From NCBI GenBank assembly GCA_002011395.1, contig MTNG01000083.1, forward strand, positions 1-16,854: 16,854 bases of DNA, read 5' to 3'. The notes under the pieces are model-generated. The model searched no databases, was not told the origin of the DNA, and was given only the letters and a program-made list of their open reading frames with translations. Both the position numbers and the translations under genes were made by a program. The stretch comes from Candidatus Aciduliprofundum sp. JdFR-45 (GTDB taxonomy: Archaea; Thermoplasmatota; Thermoplasmata; Thermoplasmatales; JdFR-45). Shown one piece after another: positions 6,517-13,606 of the stretch. How positions within the stretch are numbered: the stretch's first letter is position 1; each line of letters begins with the position of its first letter.

Positions 6517-7137
6517 ATGCGCCTTCTGGTGCTCTCAGATGTACACGCGAGGTGGCAGGTTCGCTACATGGTGGAGGAGGTCGGCGATGACGTGGACGCC
6601 GCGGTGATAGCAGGGGACATAACCAATTTTGGCCCTCCGGAGTTCGTAGAGGATATCCTTTCATGGTTCAGAGTGCCTGTTCTGGCCGTTCCGGGCAACT
6701 GCGACCCTCCACGCGTCTTGGAACTGCTTGAGGCAAAGAGGGCCTCCGTTCATATGAAATGCGTGGAGATGGAGGGTATGCGCTTCGTCGGTCTGGGCGG
6801 CTCGGACGGCAGGGGAGCCACCGCGGGGATAACGTGGAGCGACGAGGAGGCATCATCCTTCATAGAGCAAAATGCCCGCGATGCTGTGCTCATTCTTCAT
6901 CAGCCGCCCTACGGCTGCAACGACGATGTGGGGTGGAAGAGAATAGGGAACATGGCGCTCCGTAAGGCCGTGGAGTTCGCCCCACCCCGCCTGATAATAT
7001 CAGGCCACGTCCATGAGGACAGGGGTGTGGAGACGTGCGGACGGACCACGTGTGTAAACCCGGGCCCTGCGATGGACGGCATGTACGCCGTGGTGACGCT
7101 CTCCGGCAAACGGGTGGACGTGGATATGTTTCCATGA
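6517..7137 (+). CDS. YfcE/MJ0936-type metallophosphoesterase
   Basis: A 206-residue calcineurin-like phosphoesterase with the full two-metal site: DVH (8-10), GDITN (33-37), GNCD (60-63), H128 in LHQPP, and GHVHE (163-167). The short single-domain form matches the YfcE/MJ0936 group, which hydrolyses phosphodiester bonds in vitro; the natural substrate is unknown for most members. CVNPGPAMDG (179-188) is the usual family strand near the C-terminus. It is cytoplasmic, with no signal or TM segment. The ATG at 6517 has no SD and is close to the predicted transcription start. It ends 70 bases before the next gene, which has its own SD and promoter-like sequence. Confidence 0.9.
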   Translation: MRLLVLSDVHARWQVRYMVEEVGDDVDAAVIAGDITNFGPPEFVEDILSWFRVPVLAVPGNCDPPRVLELLEAKRASVHMKCVEMEGMRFVGLGGSDGRGATAGITWSDEEASSFIEQNARDAVLILHQPPYGCNDDVGWKRIGNMALRKAVEFAPPRLIISGHVHEDRGVETCGRTTCVNPGPAMDGMYAVVTLSGKRVDVDMFP

Positions 7138-7152
7138 GCGCCACGCACAGGC

Positions 7153-7200
7153 AAACAAAAGATACTTATTTGTGAAGGGTAATATGGCACCGTAGGAGGT
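7153..7200 (+). promoter_or_regulatory. Promoter-like region and strong SD of the zinc-ribbon gene
   Basis: The AT-rich block 7153-7171 contains TATA-like AAAAGATACTTATT, and GGAGGT (7195-7200) lies seven bases before the ATG at 7208. Which bases form the TATA box is uncertain, but the SD clearly fixes the start codon. Confidence 0.55.
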
Positions 7201-7207
7201 CGTCAAT

Positions 7208-7999
7208 ATGACGGAGGAACTTGGTGGACTCGATTTGCTGGCTAAGGTGGACAAGTATCTGAAAGAGGTAAGAGAGCAACTCCAGAAAGAGAGAGAAGCA
7301 CTGGCGGAGAGGGAAAAGAAGATCAAAGAATGGGAAGAGAACCTCAAAAAATTTGAAGCGGACCTCAAGGAGAAGGAGAAATATCTGGAAACGAAGACGA
7401 AGGAGGTTGATGAGTACCTATCACGCCTCAAGGCACGCGAGGCCGAGATAGACACAGCCCTCAAAGCCGTCAAGGAGAGGGGGGAGGCCGTATCCAAACT
7501 TGAGGGCAACCTCAACGCGCTTCTGTCCGAACTATCAAAGTTGAGGGACGAGGTGGCAAAGAGGAGCGAGGAGATCATAAACCTGGAGAACAGTTTGAAG
7601 GAGACCCTTTCCAAACTGGCCGAGCGGGAGAAGGCCCTGATGGACAGGGAGAGCGCCTACAGTTCAATAGAGGCGGAGATCAAAAAGCATATGGAGGCGC
7701 TGAGGAACGCGCTGGGCGCCATTCCAGAGGTGCCGAAGCTTTCAGAGGTGGGTGAGGTACCGAAGGTGGAGAAGAAGGAGGTGACTGCACCGGAGGCACC
7801 GCCGCCCGCAGAGACACCTGCACCCGCAGCGGAGGCACCTGCACCCGCGGCCGAGACCGCGGAGGCAGCAGCGGAGGAGGAGATGGTGCCCTGCCCCAAC
7901 TGCGGCACCATGATATCCTCCGAGGCCATAATGTGCTACAACTGCGGGTACATACTCAAGCCCGAGGCTCTGGAGGGCGGTGACGAGGGAGGCAACTGA
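7208..7999 (+). CDS. Coiled-coil protein with C-terminal zinc ribbon
   Basis: A 263-residue protein of unknown function. Residues about 10-165 are a nearly uninterrupted, highly charged coiled coil (runs such as EREALAEREKKIKEWEEN). A flexible linker of Pro, Ala and Glu follows (about 185-225). The end is a short zinc ribbon with CPNC (229-232) and CYNC (243-246), ten residues apart. There is no signal or TM segment, so it is probably a cytoplasmic dimer or oligomer whose ribbon contacts nucleic acid or protein. Archaea carry many such coiled-coil/zinc-ribbon proteins of undefined role. It is preceded by a strong SD. Its last 44 bases overlap the 3' end of the convergent phosphopantothenate synthetase gene. 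Confidence 0.85.
   Translation: MTEELGGLDLLAKVDKYLKEVREQLQKEREALAEREKKIKEWEENLKKFEADLKEKEKYLETKTKEVDEYLSRLKAREAEIDTALKAVKERGEAVSKLEGNLNALLSELSKLRDEVAKRSEEIINLENSLKETLSKLAEREKALMDRESAYSSIEAEIKKHMEALRNALGAIPEVPKLSEVGEVPKVEKKEVTAPEAPPPAETPAPAAEAPAPAAETAEAAAEEEMVPCPNCGTMISSEAIMCYNCGYILKPEALEGGDEGGN
7815..7850 (+). repeat. 21-bp tandem repeat inside the Pro/Ala linker
   Basis: CACCTGCACCCGC occurs at 7815 and again at 7836, 21 bases apart, coding for the repeated residues PAPAAEA. It looks like in-frame slippage expansion of the linker in the zinc-ribbon protein. Confidence 0.6.
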
Positions 8000-8732
8000 C
8001 CCCAAGTTCCTCCATCCTCTTTTTTATGTGAAGCAGGCACCGGGCCAGCGTTTCATCGTTTCTGTAGGATGCTATCACCCCGTCTGGGTCAAAATCCCGC
8101 TCCCGGGCCATCCGAACCATGTTGGCCATGGCGCGGGTCAGCTCGTCAACCACGGTCACATGGGCTACCCGCGCAGTCCGTGACAGAGGGTTGAGGTCCA
8201 CCGTGAGCACCGTTTTCCCCATCGCAACCAGCGCCTGAGCCCTGTCCCCATCTTCAAGGGGGACCAACACGACATCCGCGGAGTATATGCCATCGCGGGA
8301 GCACATGGCGCGTGCGTGGTCCAGCCCGGGGATCTCCGCGTCCGGATGTACGCCGAGTATTTCCATCCCTAGTGACCTGAAGACCCCCGCTATCTTCTCA
8401 GCCCTCTCCTGCGTCCTGTAAAAGAGGTTCACCTCTATGGCCGCGCCTGTGAGTCGGGCCAATTCCACAACCTCCCTCGCCGCCAGGGCCGTGACGTTTC
8501 CGTTCACGGATATGACGGGTCGGTGCGCCGTCAGGAGATATGCAACGGCCGCCCTCTCGGCGTCCTCAGCAAAGGGCATCGTCGCCTCGCCTATTATGTA
8601 ATCAAACGCCTCGCCGCGCCCGTGGGCGATCAGGCCCGCATCCGCCACTATCCCCTTCTTCCAGAACTCTATTATACGCTCCCTTTTGATGAGAGAACGG
8701 TACCGGGGATGGGTTTCCGGCACGGTCGTCAT
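7956..8732 (-). CDS. 4-phosphopantoate--beta-alanine ligase
   Basis: A 258-residue archaeal phosphopantothenate synthetase (former DUF137, COG1701). It joins 4-phosphopantoate to beta-alanine using ATP, the archaeal route to coenzyme A that replaces bacterial PanC plus pantothenate kinase. Family signatures are PETHPRYRSL (5-14), GLIAHGRGEAFDYIIGE (33-49), NLFYRT (102-107), VPLEDGDR (157-164) and DLNPLSRTAR (179-188). The ATG at 8732 is chosen because homologues begin there and GAGGTG lies six bases upstream; the frame is open to 9131, but that part is antisense-like shadow sequence. The gene lies ten bases after the RecJ-like gene, with the SD overlapping that gene's stop. Its C-terminal 14 codons overlap the convergent zinc-ribbon gene and are not family-conserved. 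Confidence 0.93.
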   Translation of the reverse strand: MTTVPETHPRYRSLIKRERIIEFWKKGIVADAGLIAHGRGEAFDYIIGEATMPFAEDAERAAVAYLLTAHRPVISVNGNVTALAAREVVELARLTGAAIEVNLFYRTQERAEKIAGVFRSLGMEILGVHPDAEIPGLDHARAMCSRDGIYSADVVLVPLEDGDRAQALVAMGKTVLTVDLNPLSRTARVAHVTVVDELTRAMANMVRMARERDFDPDGVIASYRNDETLARCLLHIKKRMEELGVSCLPRHRPPEPRA

Positions 8733-8742
8733 GGAGGACACC

Positions 8743-10068
8743 TCACACGGTGGAGCCCAGTCGCTCCTCAACCGCATGCATGAAGTCATCAAATCTCCCC
8801 GCGGGAACCCTGGCCCCCGCAGCCATCCTGTGGCCCCCGCCGGCGCCGCCGAATTCCTCCGCCAGGGCCATGAGCTCTCCCAGGTCAATTCCCCTCTCGC
8901 ACATGAAGGGGCGGCACCGTGCGGATACGTGGCACACATCGTCCTCCCGCGCATATACGATGACCACCCTCTCCGGGATGTAGTACAGGGATAGTATGGT
9001 CGCCACGTTGCTCGTGAATCTGCGGGAGGGCACCGTGAAGAGCGACAGAGGCCCGCGGTCAACCTTTGACCTCTCCGCCACGGCGAGTATGTGGAGGAGT
9101 TCGTTCTGATACGTCTTCCATATGCTTTCAAGCGATTCCAGATGCCAGGAATTTCCCAGACCGAAGGACACAGGGAGCGAGTGGTGGCCCGTCCTCCCCG
9201 CCGCGTCCAGCAGGCGGGAGAGATGGTTCGCCGTGATGCCCATATCCGCGATGTGTATGCGGTCCTTGACTATGCCCTTCACCACGTCGGGGGGGACACC
9301 TCTCTCCACCATGTCCACCGCGAGGTATGAGATGAGGCGCCTCATATCCTCCATTTCAAGTTCGCTCTGCGCCTTATCGCCCTCAATCCCGAGTTTGTCG
9401 AGAAGTTCGTTTATCGCGTTGGAATCGCCGCTGTAACCCGGGAAATAGGGGTCCGTTGAGAGGTGAAGCGCCTCAAATATGCTCTCGCCGTCAACGTCCA
9501 GTTCTGTAACGACCTTAACATCCCTCGTCTCTGATACCCACCTCACTATTGCACCGTTTATGGGTCCGTAGCCGCCCAGGTCCTGCTTGTCACCGAGGAT
9601 TCCCGCGAGTGCAAAGGGGTAGGAGTCCTCGTTTATTCCATTCAGACGCGATGCGAACAGAAAACACACCGCGGATGCACAGGCATCCCTCCCCCCATCC
9701 ATGCCGTGGAGGTGCGGGTTCACAAGAAGCGCTTCGCCCTCCGCTATCCGCCCGTGGTGGTCCAGCACGAGCGTCTCCTCCGGAAGCGCATTCAGCAACG
9801 AGGAGCCTATATCGGCCAGTATCATAGCGTCGTACCTGCCGGAGGAGAAACGCTCAACGTCCTCCTCCGTGAGATTGCCTGTGAAGGACAGGTGGATTTT
9901 CTTTCCCTCGCGGATGAGTGCGCGGGTGAGTATGGTGGCGGACGCGATGCCGTCGGCGTCGTGATGGGCAACCACGCGGATGCGTTTGTGCCGCTTCACA
10001 AACTCAACGGCGTCATCCAGCGAATTCAGAAACGGCTCAGGTATGGAGAGGGTGGAAAAAAGGGACAT
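8743..10068 (-). CDS. Archaeal RecJ-like DHH single-strand nuclease
   Basis: A 441-residue DHH-superfamily phosphoesterase of the archaeal RecJ/Cdc45 group. Metal ligands are visible in HHDADG (35-40), DIGSS (86-90), DHHG (103-106) and GDKQD (159-163). The DHHA1 substrate-binding glycine motif GGAGGGHRMAAG (407-418) is intact. All catalytic motifs are present, so it should be an active exonuclease rather than a degenerate Cdc45-like protein. In Thermococcales a relative (GAN) binds the GINS complex at the replication fork; others act on RNA. Its ATG at 10068 follows the S15 stop by one base, which indicates translational coupling. The S15-RecJ pairing recurs in euryarchaea. The name recJ is avoided because several archaeal paralogues share it. 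Confidence 0.92.
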   Translation of the reverse strand: MSLFSTLSIPEPFLNSLDDAVEFVKRHKRIRVVAHHDADGIASATILTRALIREGKKIHLSFTGNLTEEDVERFSSGRYDAMILADIGSSLLNALPEETLVLDHHGRIAEGEALLVNPHLHGMDGGRDACASAVCFLFASRLNGINEDSYPFALAGILGDKQDLGGYGPINGAIVRWVSETRDVKVVTELDVDGESIFEALHLSTDPYFPGYSGDSNAINELLDKLGIEGDKAQSELEMEDMRRLISYLAVDMVERGVPPDVVKGIVKDRIHIADMGITANHLSRLLDAAGRTGHHSLPVSFGLGNSWHLESLESIWKTYQNELLHILAVAERSKVDRGPLSLFTVPSRRFTSNVATILSLYYIPERVVIVYAREDDVCHVSARCRPFMCERGIDLGELMALAEEFGGAGGGHRMAAGARVPAGRFDDFMHAVEERLGSTV

Positions 10069-10069
10069 A

Positions 10070-10525
10070 TCACTTTACGAGGAGTTTCGCCTTGTCAAGG
10101 GTGTACCGCCAGTCCTCCGGCAATTTGCCCACGGATTTGTAGTAGTACACAAGTCGCCTGATCTTCGCCTCAATTAGCTGGAGCGCGCGCCTGTTATGGA
10201 TGTCCTTCGGGTGCTGTGCCAGATGTTCGCTCAGACGGACCGCCTTCCTCATGAGGGCCATGAGATCCTCGGGTATGCTCTCCTCAAGCCCCCTTTCCTC
10301 AAGTATTCTGCCAATTTTCCTCCCCGTGACCAGTTTGACGCTGGGAACGCCGTAGGAGTCCCTGAGGATCGTACCTATCATGGCTTTGGTGTAGCCCTGC
10401 GACGCGAGGGTGACCACCGTCTCCTCCACCTCGTCCGCGCTGACCGGAACCCACTCAGGCGCTTCGGTGCGGTATGGGGCACGTGAACCGGACCTTCCAC
10501 GCCTGCGAGCATGAATCCTTGCCAT
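10070..10525 (-). CDS. rps15: 30S ribosomal protein S15 (uS15, archaeal form)
   Basis: A 151-residue small-subunit protein, the long archaeal/eukaryotic form with an N-terminal extension before the four-helix core that binds the central domain of 16S rRNA. Signatures are the start MARIHARRRGRSGS, the middle GYTKAMIGTILRDSYGVPSVK, and RLVYYYKSVGKLPEDW near the end. Two adjacent ATG codons exist (10528 and 10525). The second gives the usual N-terminus and better spacing to AGGTGAT (10531-10537). It is first in an operon with the RecJ-like nuclease and phosphopantothenate synthetase. Confidence 0.95.
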   Translation of the reverse strand: MARIHARRRGRSGSRAPYRTEAPEWVPVSADEVEETVVTLASQGYTKAMIGTILRDSYGVPSVKLVTGRKIGRILEERGLEESIPEDLMALMRKAVRLSEHLAQHPKDIHNRRALQLIEAKIRRLVYYYKSVGKLPEDWRYTLDKAKLLVK

Positions 10526-10530
10526 CATCC

Positions 10531-10576
10531 ATCACCTGAGCGTTTCGCAGTATCCACCACGAGTACTTAAATATTT
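10531..10576 (-). promoter_or_regulatory. Promoter and SD of the rps15 operon
   Basis: AAATATTTAAG on the minus strand (10566-10576) is a good TATA box, predicting a start near 10545. AGGTGAT (10531-10537) is the SD, so this transcript has a leader of about 20 bases. Confidence 0.6.
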
Positions 10577-10591
10577 CTGAGAGGGTAATGC

Positions 10592-11323
10592 CTACCTCAT
10601 ATAGAGGCCGCCGTTGACGTCTATCACCGCACCGTTTATATAGGACGATTCGTCCGAGAGGAGGAAGGCGATGACGCTCGCGACCTCTTCAGGCCTTCCT
10701 ATCCTCCCAAGCGGGACTTCACGCGCCCTCGCCCTCCTCCGCTCCTCAGAGTATCCGGAAATCATATCGGTGTCTATGGTGCCCGGAGCAACGGCGTTGA
10801 ACCTGATCCCGTGGTGGCTCTCCTGAAGCACCAGCCCCCTCATGAGGCCGAGAATTCCCGCCTTGGACGCGCTGTAGGCGACGCTGCTGGAGGAACCCCT
10901 GAAGGCGAGCTGCGACGAGACGAACACCACGCTCCCGCCTCCCCGGCGGAGATGTGGGATCGTGGCCATCACCGTGTTGAACGCGCCAGTTAGATTCACA
11001 TCAATCGTTCTCTCCCAGTCCTCCAGCGTCATCTCGTGAAACGCCCTTCGCATGTAGATACCCGCGTTGCACACCACGCCCGAGATGCGCCCTAGGGTTT
11101 CCGCCACCTCCTCAACGGCCCGCCCTATGGCCCTCGCATCCGCCACGTCCGCGCGCACGGCCAGGGCACTTCCGCCCATTTCCTCTATGGTTTTCACCAC
11201 ATCCATCGCGGGCTCCTCGCCCCTCAGGTAGTTCACACCGACCGCCCATCCATCCCGGGCCAGACGCAAGGCGGTTGCCCTTCCTATGCCCCTGGACGCT
11301 CCCGTGACGAAGGCCACGCGCAT
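10592..11323 (-). CDS. Short-chain dehydrogenase/reductase, FabG-like
   Basis: A 243-residue classical SDR. It has the dinucleotide loop TGASRGIG (7-14), NAG (86-88), and the catalytic set N110, S137, Y150 and K154 in YSASK. PGTIDTDM (180-187) and the end VNGGLYMR complete the family pattern. The NYLRGEE stretch after the second strand suggests NADP(H) preference, because an arginine there often contacts the 2'-phosphate. Sequence form is closest to 3-oxoacyl-ACP reductases, but archaea generally lack the bacterial fatty acid pathway, so the substrate is open. The ATG at 11323 is 27 bases from a TATA box and has no SD. It is divergent from feoA and ends 67 bases before the rps15 start. Confidence 0.9.
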   Translation of the reverse strand: MRVAFVTGASRGIGRATALRLARDGWAVGVNYLRGEEPAMDVVKTIEEMGGSALAVRADVADARAIGRAVEEVAETLGRISGVVCNAGIYMRRAFHEMTLEDWERTIDVNLTGAFNTVMATIPHLRRGGGSVVFVSSQLAFRGSSSSVAYSASKAGILGLMRGLVLQESHHGIRFNAVAPGTIDTDMISGYSEERRRARAREVPLGRIGRPEEVASVIAFLLSDESSYINGAVIDVNGGLYMR

Positions 11324-11345
11324 ATGCGTGGAAAGCGCACACTGA

Positions 11346-11355
11346 CATATATTAC
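11346..11355 (-). promoter_or_regulatory. TATA box of the SDR gene
   Basis: The minus strand reads GTAATATATG, centred 27 bases before the ATG at 11323, which implies a leaderless or nearly leaderless transcript. Confidence 0.6.
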
Positions 11356-11377
11356 TTACTCCGGCGCTGCGAAAGGG

Positions 11378-11385
11378 TTATATAT
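11378..11385 (+). promoter_or_regulatory. TATA box of the feo operon
   Basis: TTATATAT is a near-ideal archaeal TATA box. The predicted start near 11408 falls on the right edge of the palindrome at 11396-11409. The short leader then carries AGGTG (11413-11417) six bases before the feoA ATG. Confidence 0.7.
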
Positions 11386-11395
11386 CACACCGTTA

Positions 11396-11409
11396 TTAGG
11401 TTAACCTAA
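11396..11409. promoter_or_regulatory. DtxR/IdeR-like operator at the feoA start site
   Basis: TTAGGTTAACCTAA is a perfect 14-bp palindrome, and TT/AA pairs two bases further out extend it imperfectly to 20 bp. Its arms match the TTAGG and CCTAA ends of the DtxR/IdeR metalloregulator box. Lying between the TATA box and feoA, over the predicted transcription start, it is well placed for a metal-bound repressor to block polymerase. Archaeal DtxR-family regulators are known; the regulator gene is not in the window. Confidence 0.75.
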
Positions 11410-11423
11410 AAAAGGTGGCGACC

Positions 11424-11651
11424 ATGATGCTGTCCGAGAGTCCCCCCGGTAAAAAAGTGAGGGTCAAAGCGATACACGGAGGGCGAGGTATGCTTATGCG
11501 TCTCTCTGCGATGGGAATAAGAGAGGGGGACGTTTTGCTCGTCGTCTCCAGACTGCCGATGGGACCCGTTATAGTTGAGCACGCAGTCCACGGTCACAGG
11601 GTGATCGTCGGGCATGGGATGGCCTCACGAATAGAGGTGGTGCCGGAATGA
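11424..11651 (+). CDS. feoA: Ferrous iron transport protein FeoA
   Basis: A 75-residue SH3-like protein that supports FeoB in the cytoplasm. The family core is RGMLMRLSAMGIREGDVLLVV (21-41). The ATG at 11424 has AGGTG six bases upstream. A GTG at 11415 overlaps that SD and is unlikely to be the start; an ATG at 11427 is also possible. The stop overlaps the feoB start as ATGA, so the two proteins are probably made together. Transcription is likely iron-controlled through the palindrome just upstream. Confidence 0.93.
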   Translation: MMLSESPPGKKVRVKAIHGGRGMLMRLSAMGIREGDVLLVVSRLPMGPVIVEHAVHGHRVIVGHGMASRIEVVPE

Positions 11652-13555
11652 GGATAGCCCTCGTGGGCCAGCCGAATTCGGGCAAAAGCACCATTTTCAA
11701 CTACATAGCCGGCTACCGCGTGAGGACTGCAAACTTCCCGGGCGTCACAGTGACGTATCACGAGAGCGATGTGATGTACCGGGGCGAGAGAATCACCATC
11801 GTGGACCTGCCGGGCATCTACTCGCTCTACACGGGGGATGTGGCGGAGGAGGAGGCGAGGAGGTATCTCCTGTCCGGCAGTGTGGACGTCATAATAAACG
11901 TGGTGGATGCATCGGTCCTGTCCCGCAGTCTGGAACTCACGCTTGAACTGGCCGAGTTGAGAATTCCCATGGTGGTGTGCCTAAACATGATGGACGAGGC
12001 CCGCAGGAAGGGGCTGGAAATTGACGTTGGCACCCTAGAGAAAATTCTGGGGGTTCCTGTTGTACCTTGCATAGGGAACAGAGGGGTTGGCATACAGGAA
12101 ATGCTGAACCGCGTGAGGGAGGCGAGAACGCCGGTGTGCATAAGGTTTGACGAGGACATAGAGAGGGCCATAGGGTATGTGGCAGAGAGGCTTCCTGAGG
12201 ACATCGTTATGGGAACGCGCCGCCTCACCGCGATCCTGTTGCTTCAGGGGGACAGAGACGCGCTTAAAGCCGCAGGAGATGAGATGCGCGAACTGGTTGA
12301 AAGGGCCGCCAGAGCGCTTACCGAGGCGCACGGCAGGGACATCGGATACATCATATCCTCCCAGAGACACGCCATAGCCATGGATCTCTTTGAGCGCGCG
12401 GTCAGGGTTAAGCGGAAACCCTCTGTTTCGGTCAGGGAACGGCTGGACAGATACCTGCTCCACCCCGTTTACGGCTACATCATACTCGCTCTGACGTTTA
12501 TGGCCATGCTGTGGGTCGCGTTCTTCGTGGGCGACCTACTCAGCGGCCTGATAATAGGCCCCCTGGAGGGCGCAGGAGAGGTGTACCTGCAGGGGGATGA
12601 CCCGATGTATATCGTTCTACGCGGAGTTTACGAGGGATTCATAGGAGGCGTGGGCATAGTCATACCTTATATGATACCACTCCTCGCCGTGCTCGGGTTT
12701 CTTGAGGACGTGGGATATCTCTCGCGCGCCGCCTATCTGCTGGACCGGCTTTTCCACCGCATGGGGTTGCATGGAAAGGCCGCGGGTCCATTTCTACTAG
12801 GATACGGGTGCACCGTGCCGGCCATAATGGCCACCAGGATACTTGAGTCGCCATGGGACAGGTTGCGGGCTGCCATACTCGTCCCGATGGTCCCCTGTTC
12901 GGCGAGAAGCGTTGTCATTCTCGCTCTGATTGGTGGCATATTCGGTCCCTGGGTTGCCATGGCGTTTTACGCTGTGAACATAACGGCCGTTTACATGGTG
13001 GGTGCGCTCCTGCACAGTTTCTCCAAGGGCCCGTCGCTTGGGCTCGTTATGGAGATGCCCGACCTGAAAATGCCGTCCGCCCTCTCGGTGGCGAAGAAAA
13101 CGTACTACGTAGTATATGAATTTCTCCTATTTGCATGGCCCATCATAATAGCGGGAAGCGTGGTCCTTGAGGCGATGGCATATGCAGGGCTCAACGATGG
13201 GATTAACTACGTCCTGTCGCCTCTGACGGTCCTCGTGCTCGGCCTGCCAGCGTCTCTCGGCATAACAATAGTATTCGGAATATTTCGAAAGGAACTGGCA
13301 CTTCTAATGATGGCAGCCGCACTCGGCATATCGGGGGACGTGGCATCGGGCGTATCGGGAATGATGTCGCCGGGGCAGATATTCACCTTCGTGACGTTCA
13401 TCACTTTCTACATACCGTGTTTCTCAACTGTGGTTGTTCTATGGAAGGAACTCGGACGGAGAAAGACTTCCCTCGTTGTTCTCATCAACATAGGCGTGGC
13501 CATCGCTCTGTCGCTGGGCGTCCGGCTTGTATTCACAGCGGTCGGCCTCTTCTGA
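11648..13555 (+). CDS. feoB: Ferrous iron transporter FeoB
   Basis: A 635-residue membrane transporter for Fe(II). The N-terminal G domain has GQPNSGKST (7-15), the switch I segment NFPGVTVT (29-36), DLPG (53-56) and NMMD (113-116). The G5 region reads CIGNRGVG (141-148), where the usual Ser-Ala is missing. A helical linker (about 165-265) precedes a polytopic membrane domain starting near 276. Conserved membrane motifs are GYGCTVPAIMATR (385-397) with C388, PCSARS (416-421) with C417, and YIPC (588-591) with C591. It is shorter than E. coli FeoB, mainly through a shorter linker and the absence of a C-terminal cytoplasmic domain; FeoC is not seen. It follows feoA with a 4-base overlap. Confidence 0.96.
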   Translation: MRIALVGQPNSGKSTIFNYIAGYRVRTANFPGVTVTYHESDVMYRGERITIVDLPGIYSLYTGDVAEEEARRYLLSGSVDVIINVVDASVLSRSLELTLELAELRIPMVVCLNMMDEARRKGLEIDVGTLEKILGVPVVPCIGNRGVGIQEMLNRVREARTPVCIRFDEDIERAIGYVAERLPEDIVMGTRRLTAILLLQGDRDALKAAGDEMRELVERAARALTEAHGRDIGYIISSQRHAIAMDLFERAVRVKRKPSVSVRERLDRYLLHPVYGYIILALTFMAMLWVAFFVGDLLSGLIIGPLEGAGEVYLQGDDPMYIVLRGVYEGFIGGVGIVIPYMIPLLAVLGFLEDVGYLSRAAYLLDRLFHRMGLHGKAAGPFLLGYGCTVPAIMATRILESPWDRLRAAILVPMVPCSARSVVILALIGGIFGPWVAMAFYAVNITAVYMVGALLHSFSKGPSLGLVMEMPDLKMPSALSVAKKTYYVVYEFLLFAWPIIIAGSVVLEAMAYAGLNDGINYVLSPLTVLVLGLPASLGITIVFGIFRKELALLMMAAALGISGDVASGVSGMMSPGQIFTFVTFITFYIPCFSTVVVLWKELGRRKTSLVVLINIGVAIALSLGVRLVFTAVGLF

Positions 13556-13563
13556 TGATAACC

Positions 13564-13601
13564 CATTTATACAACCTACAACATTACGCAGGTAGAGGTG
13601 A
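13564..13601 (+). promoter_or_regulatory. Possible internal promoter and SD after feoB
   Basis: CATTTATAC (13564-13572) resembles a TATA box and would start transcription near 13594. GAGGTGA (13595-13601) is an SD six bases before the ATG at 13607. The RAM gene might therefore be transcribed separately as well as by readthrough from feoB. Confidence 0.4.
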
Positions 13602-13606
13602 CCACC

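Noticed and set aside
6444..6518. 25-residue extension of AspRS
   Set aside because: It runs through the aspS TATA box and adds residues unlike the family. The ATG at 6443 gives the expected N-terminus.
8733..9131. N-terminal extension of the phosphopantothenate synthetase frame
   Set aside because: The extension is the RecJ-like gene read in another frame. Homologues begin at the ATG at 8732, which has an SD.
11415..11423. GTG start for feoA, and the similar GTG at 13598 for the RAM gene
   Set aside because: In both cases the GTG is part of the SD (AGGTG or GAGGTGA) that serves an ATG nine bases further on.
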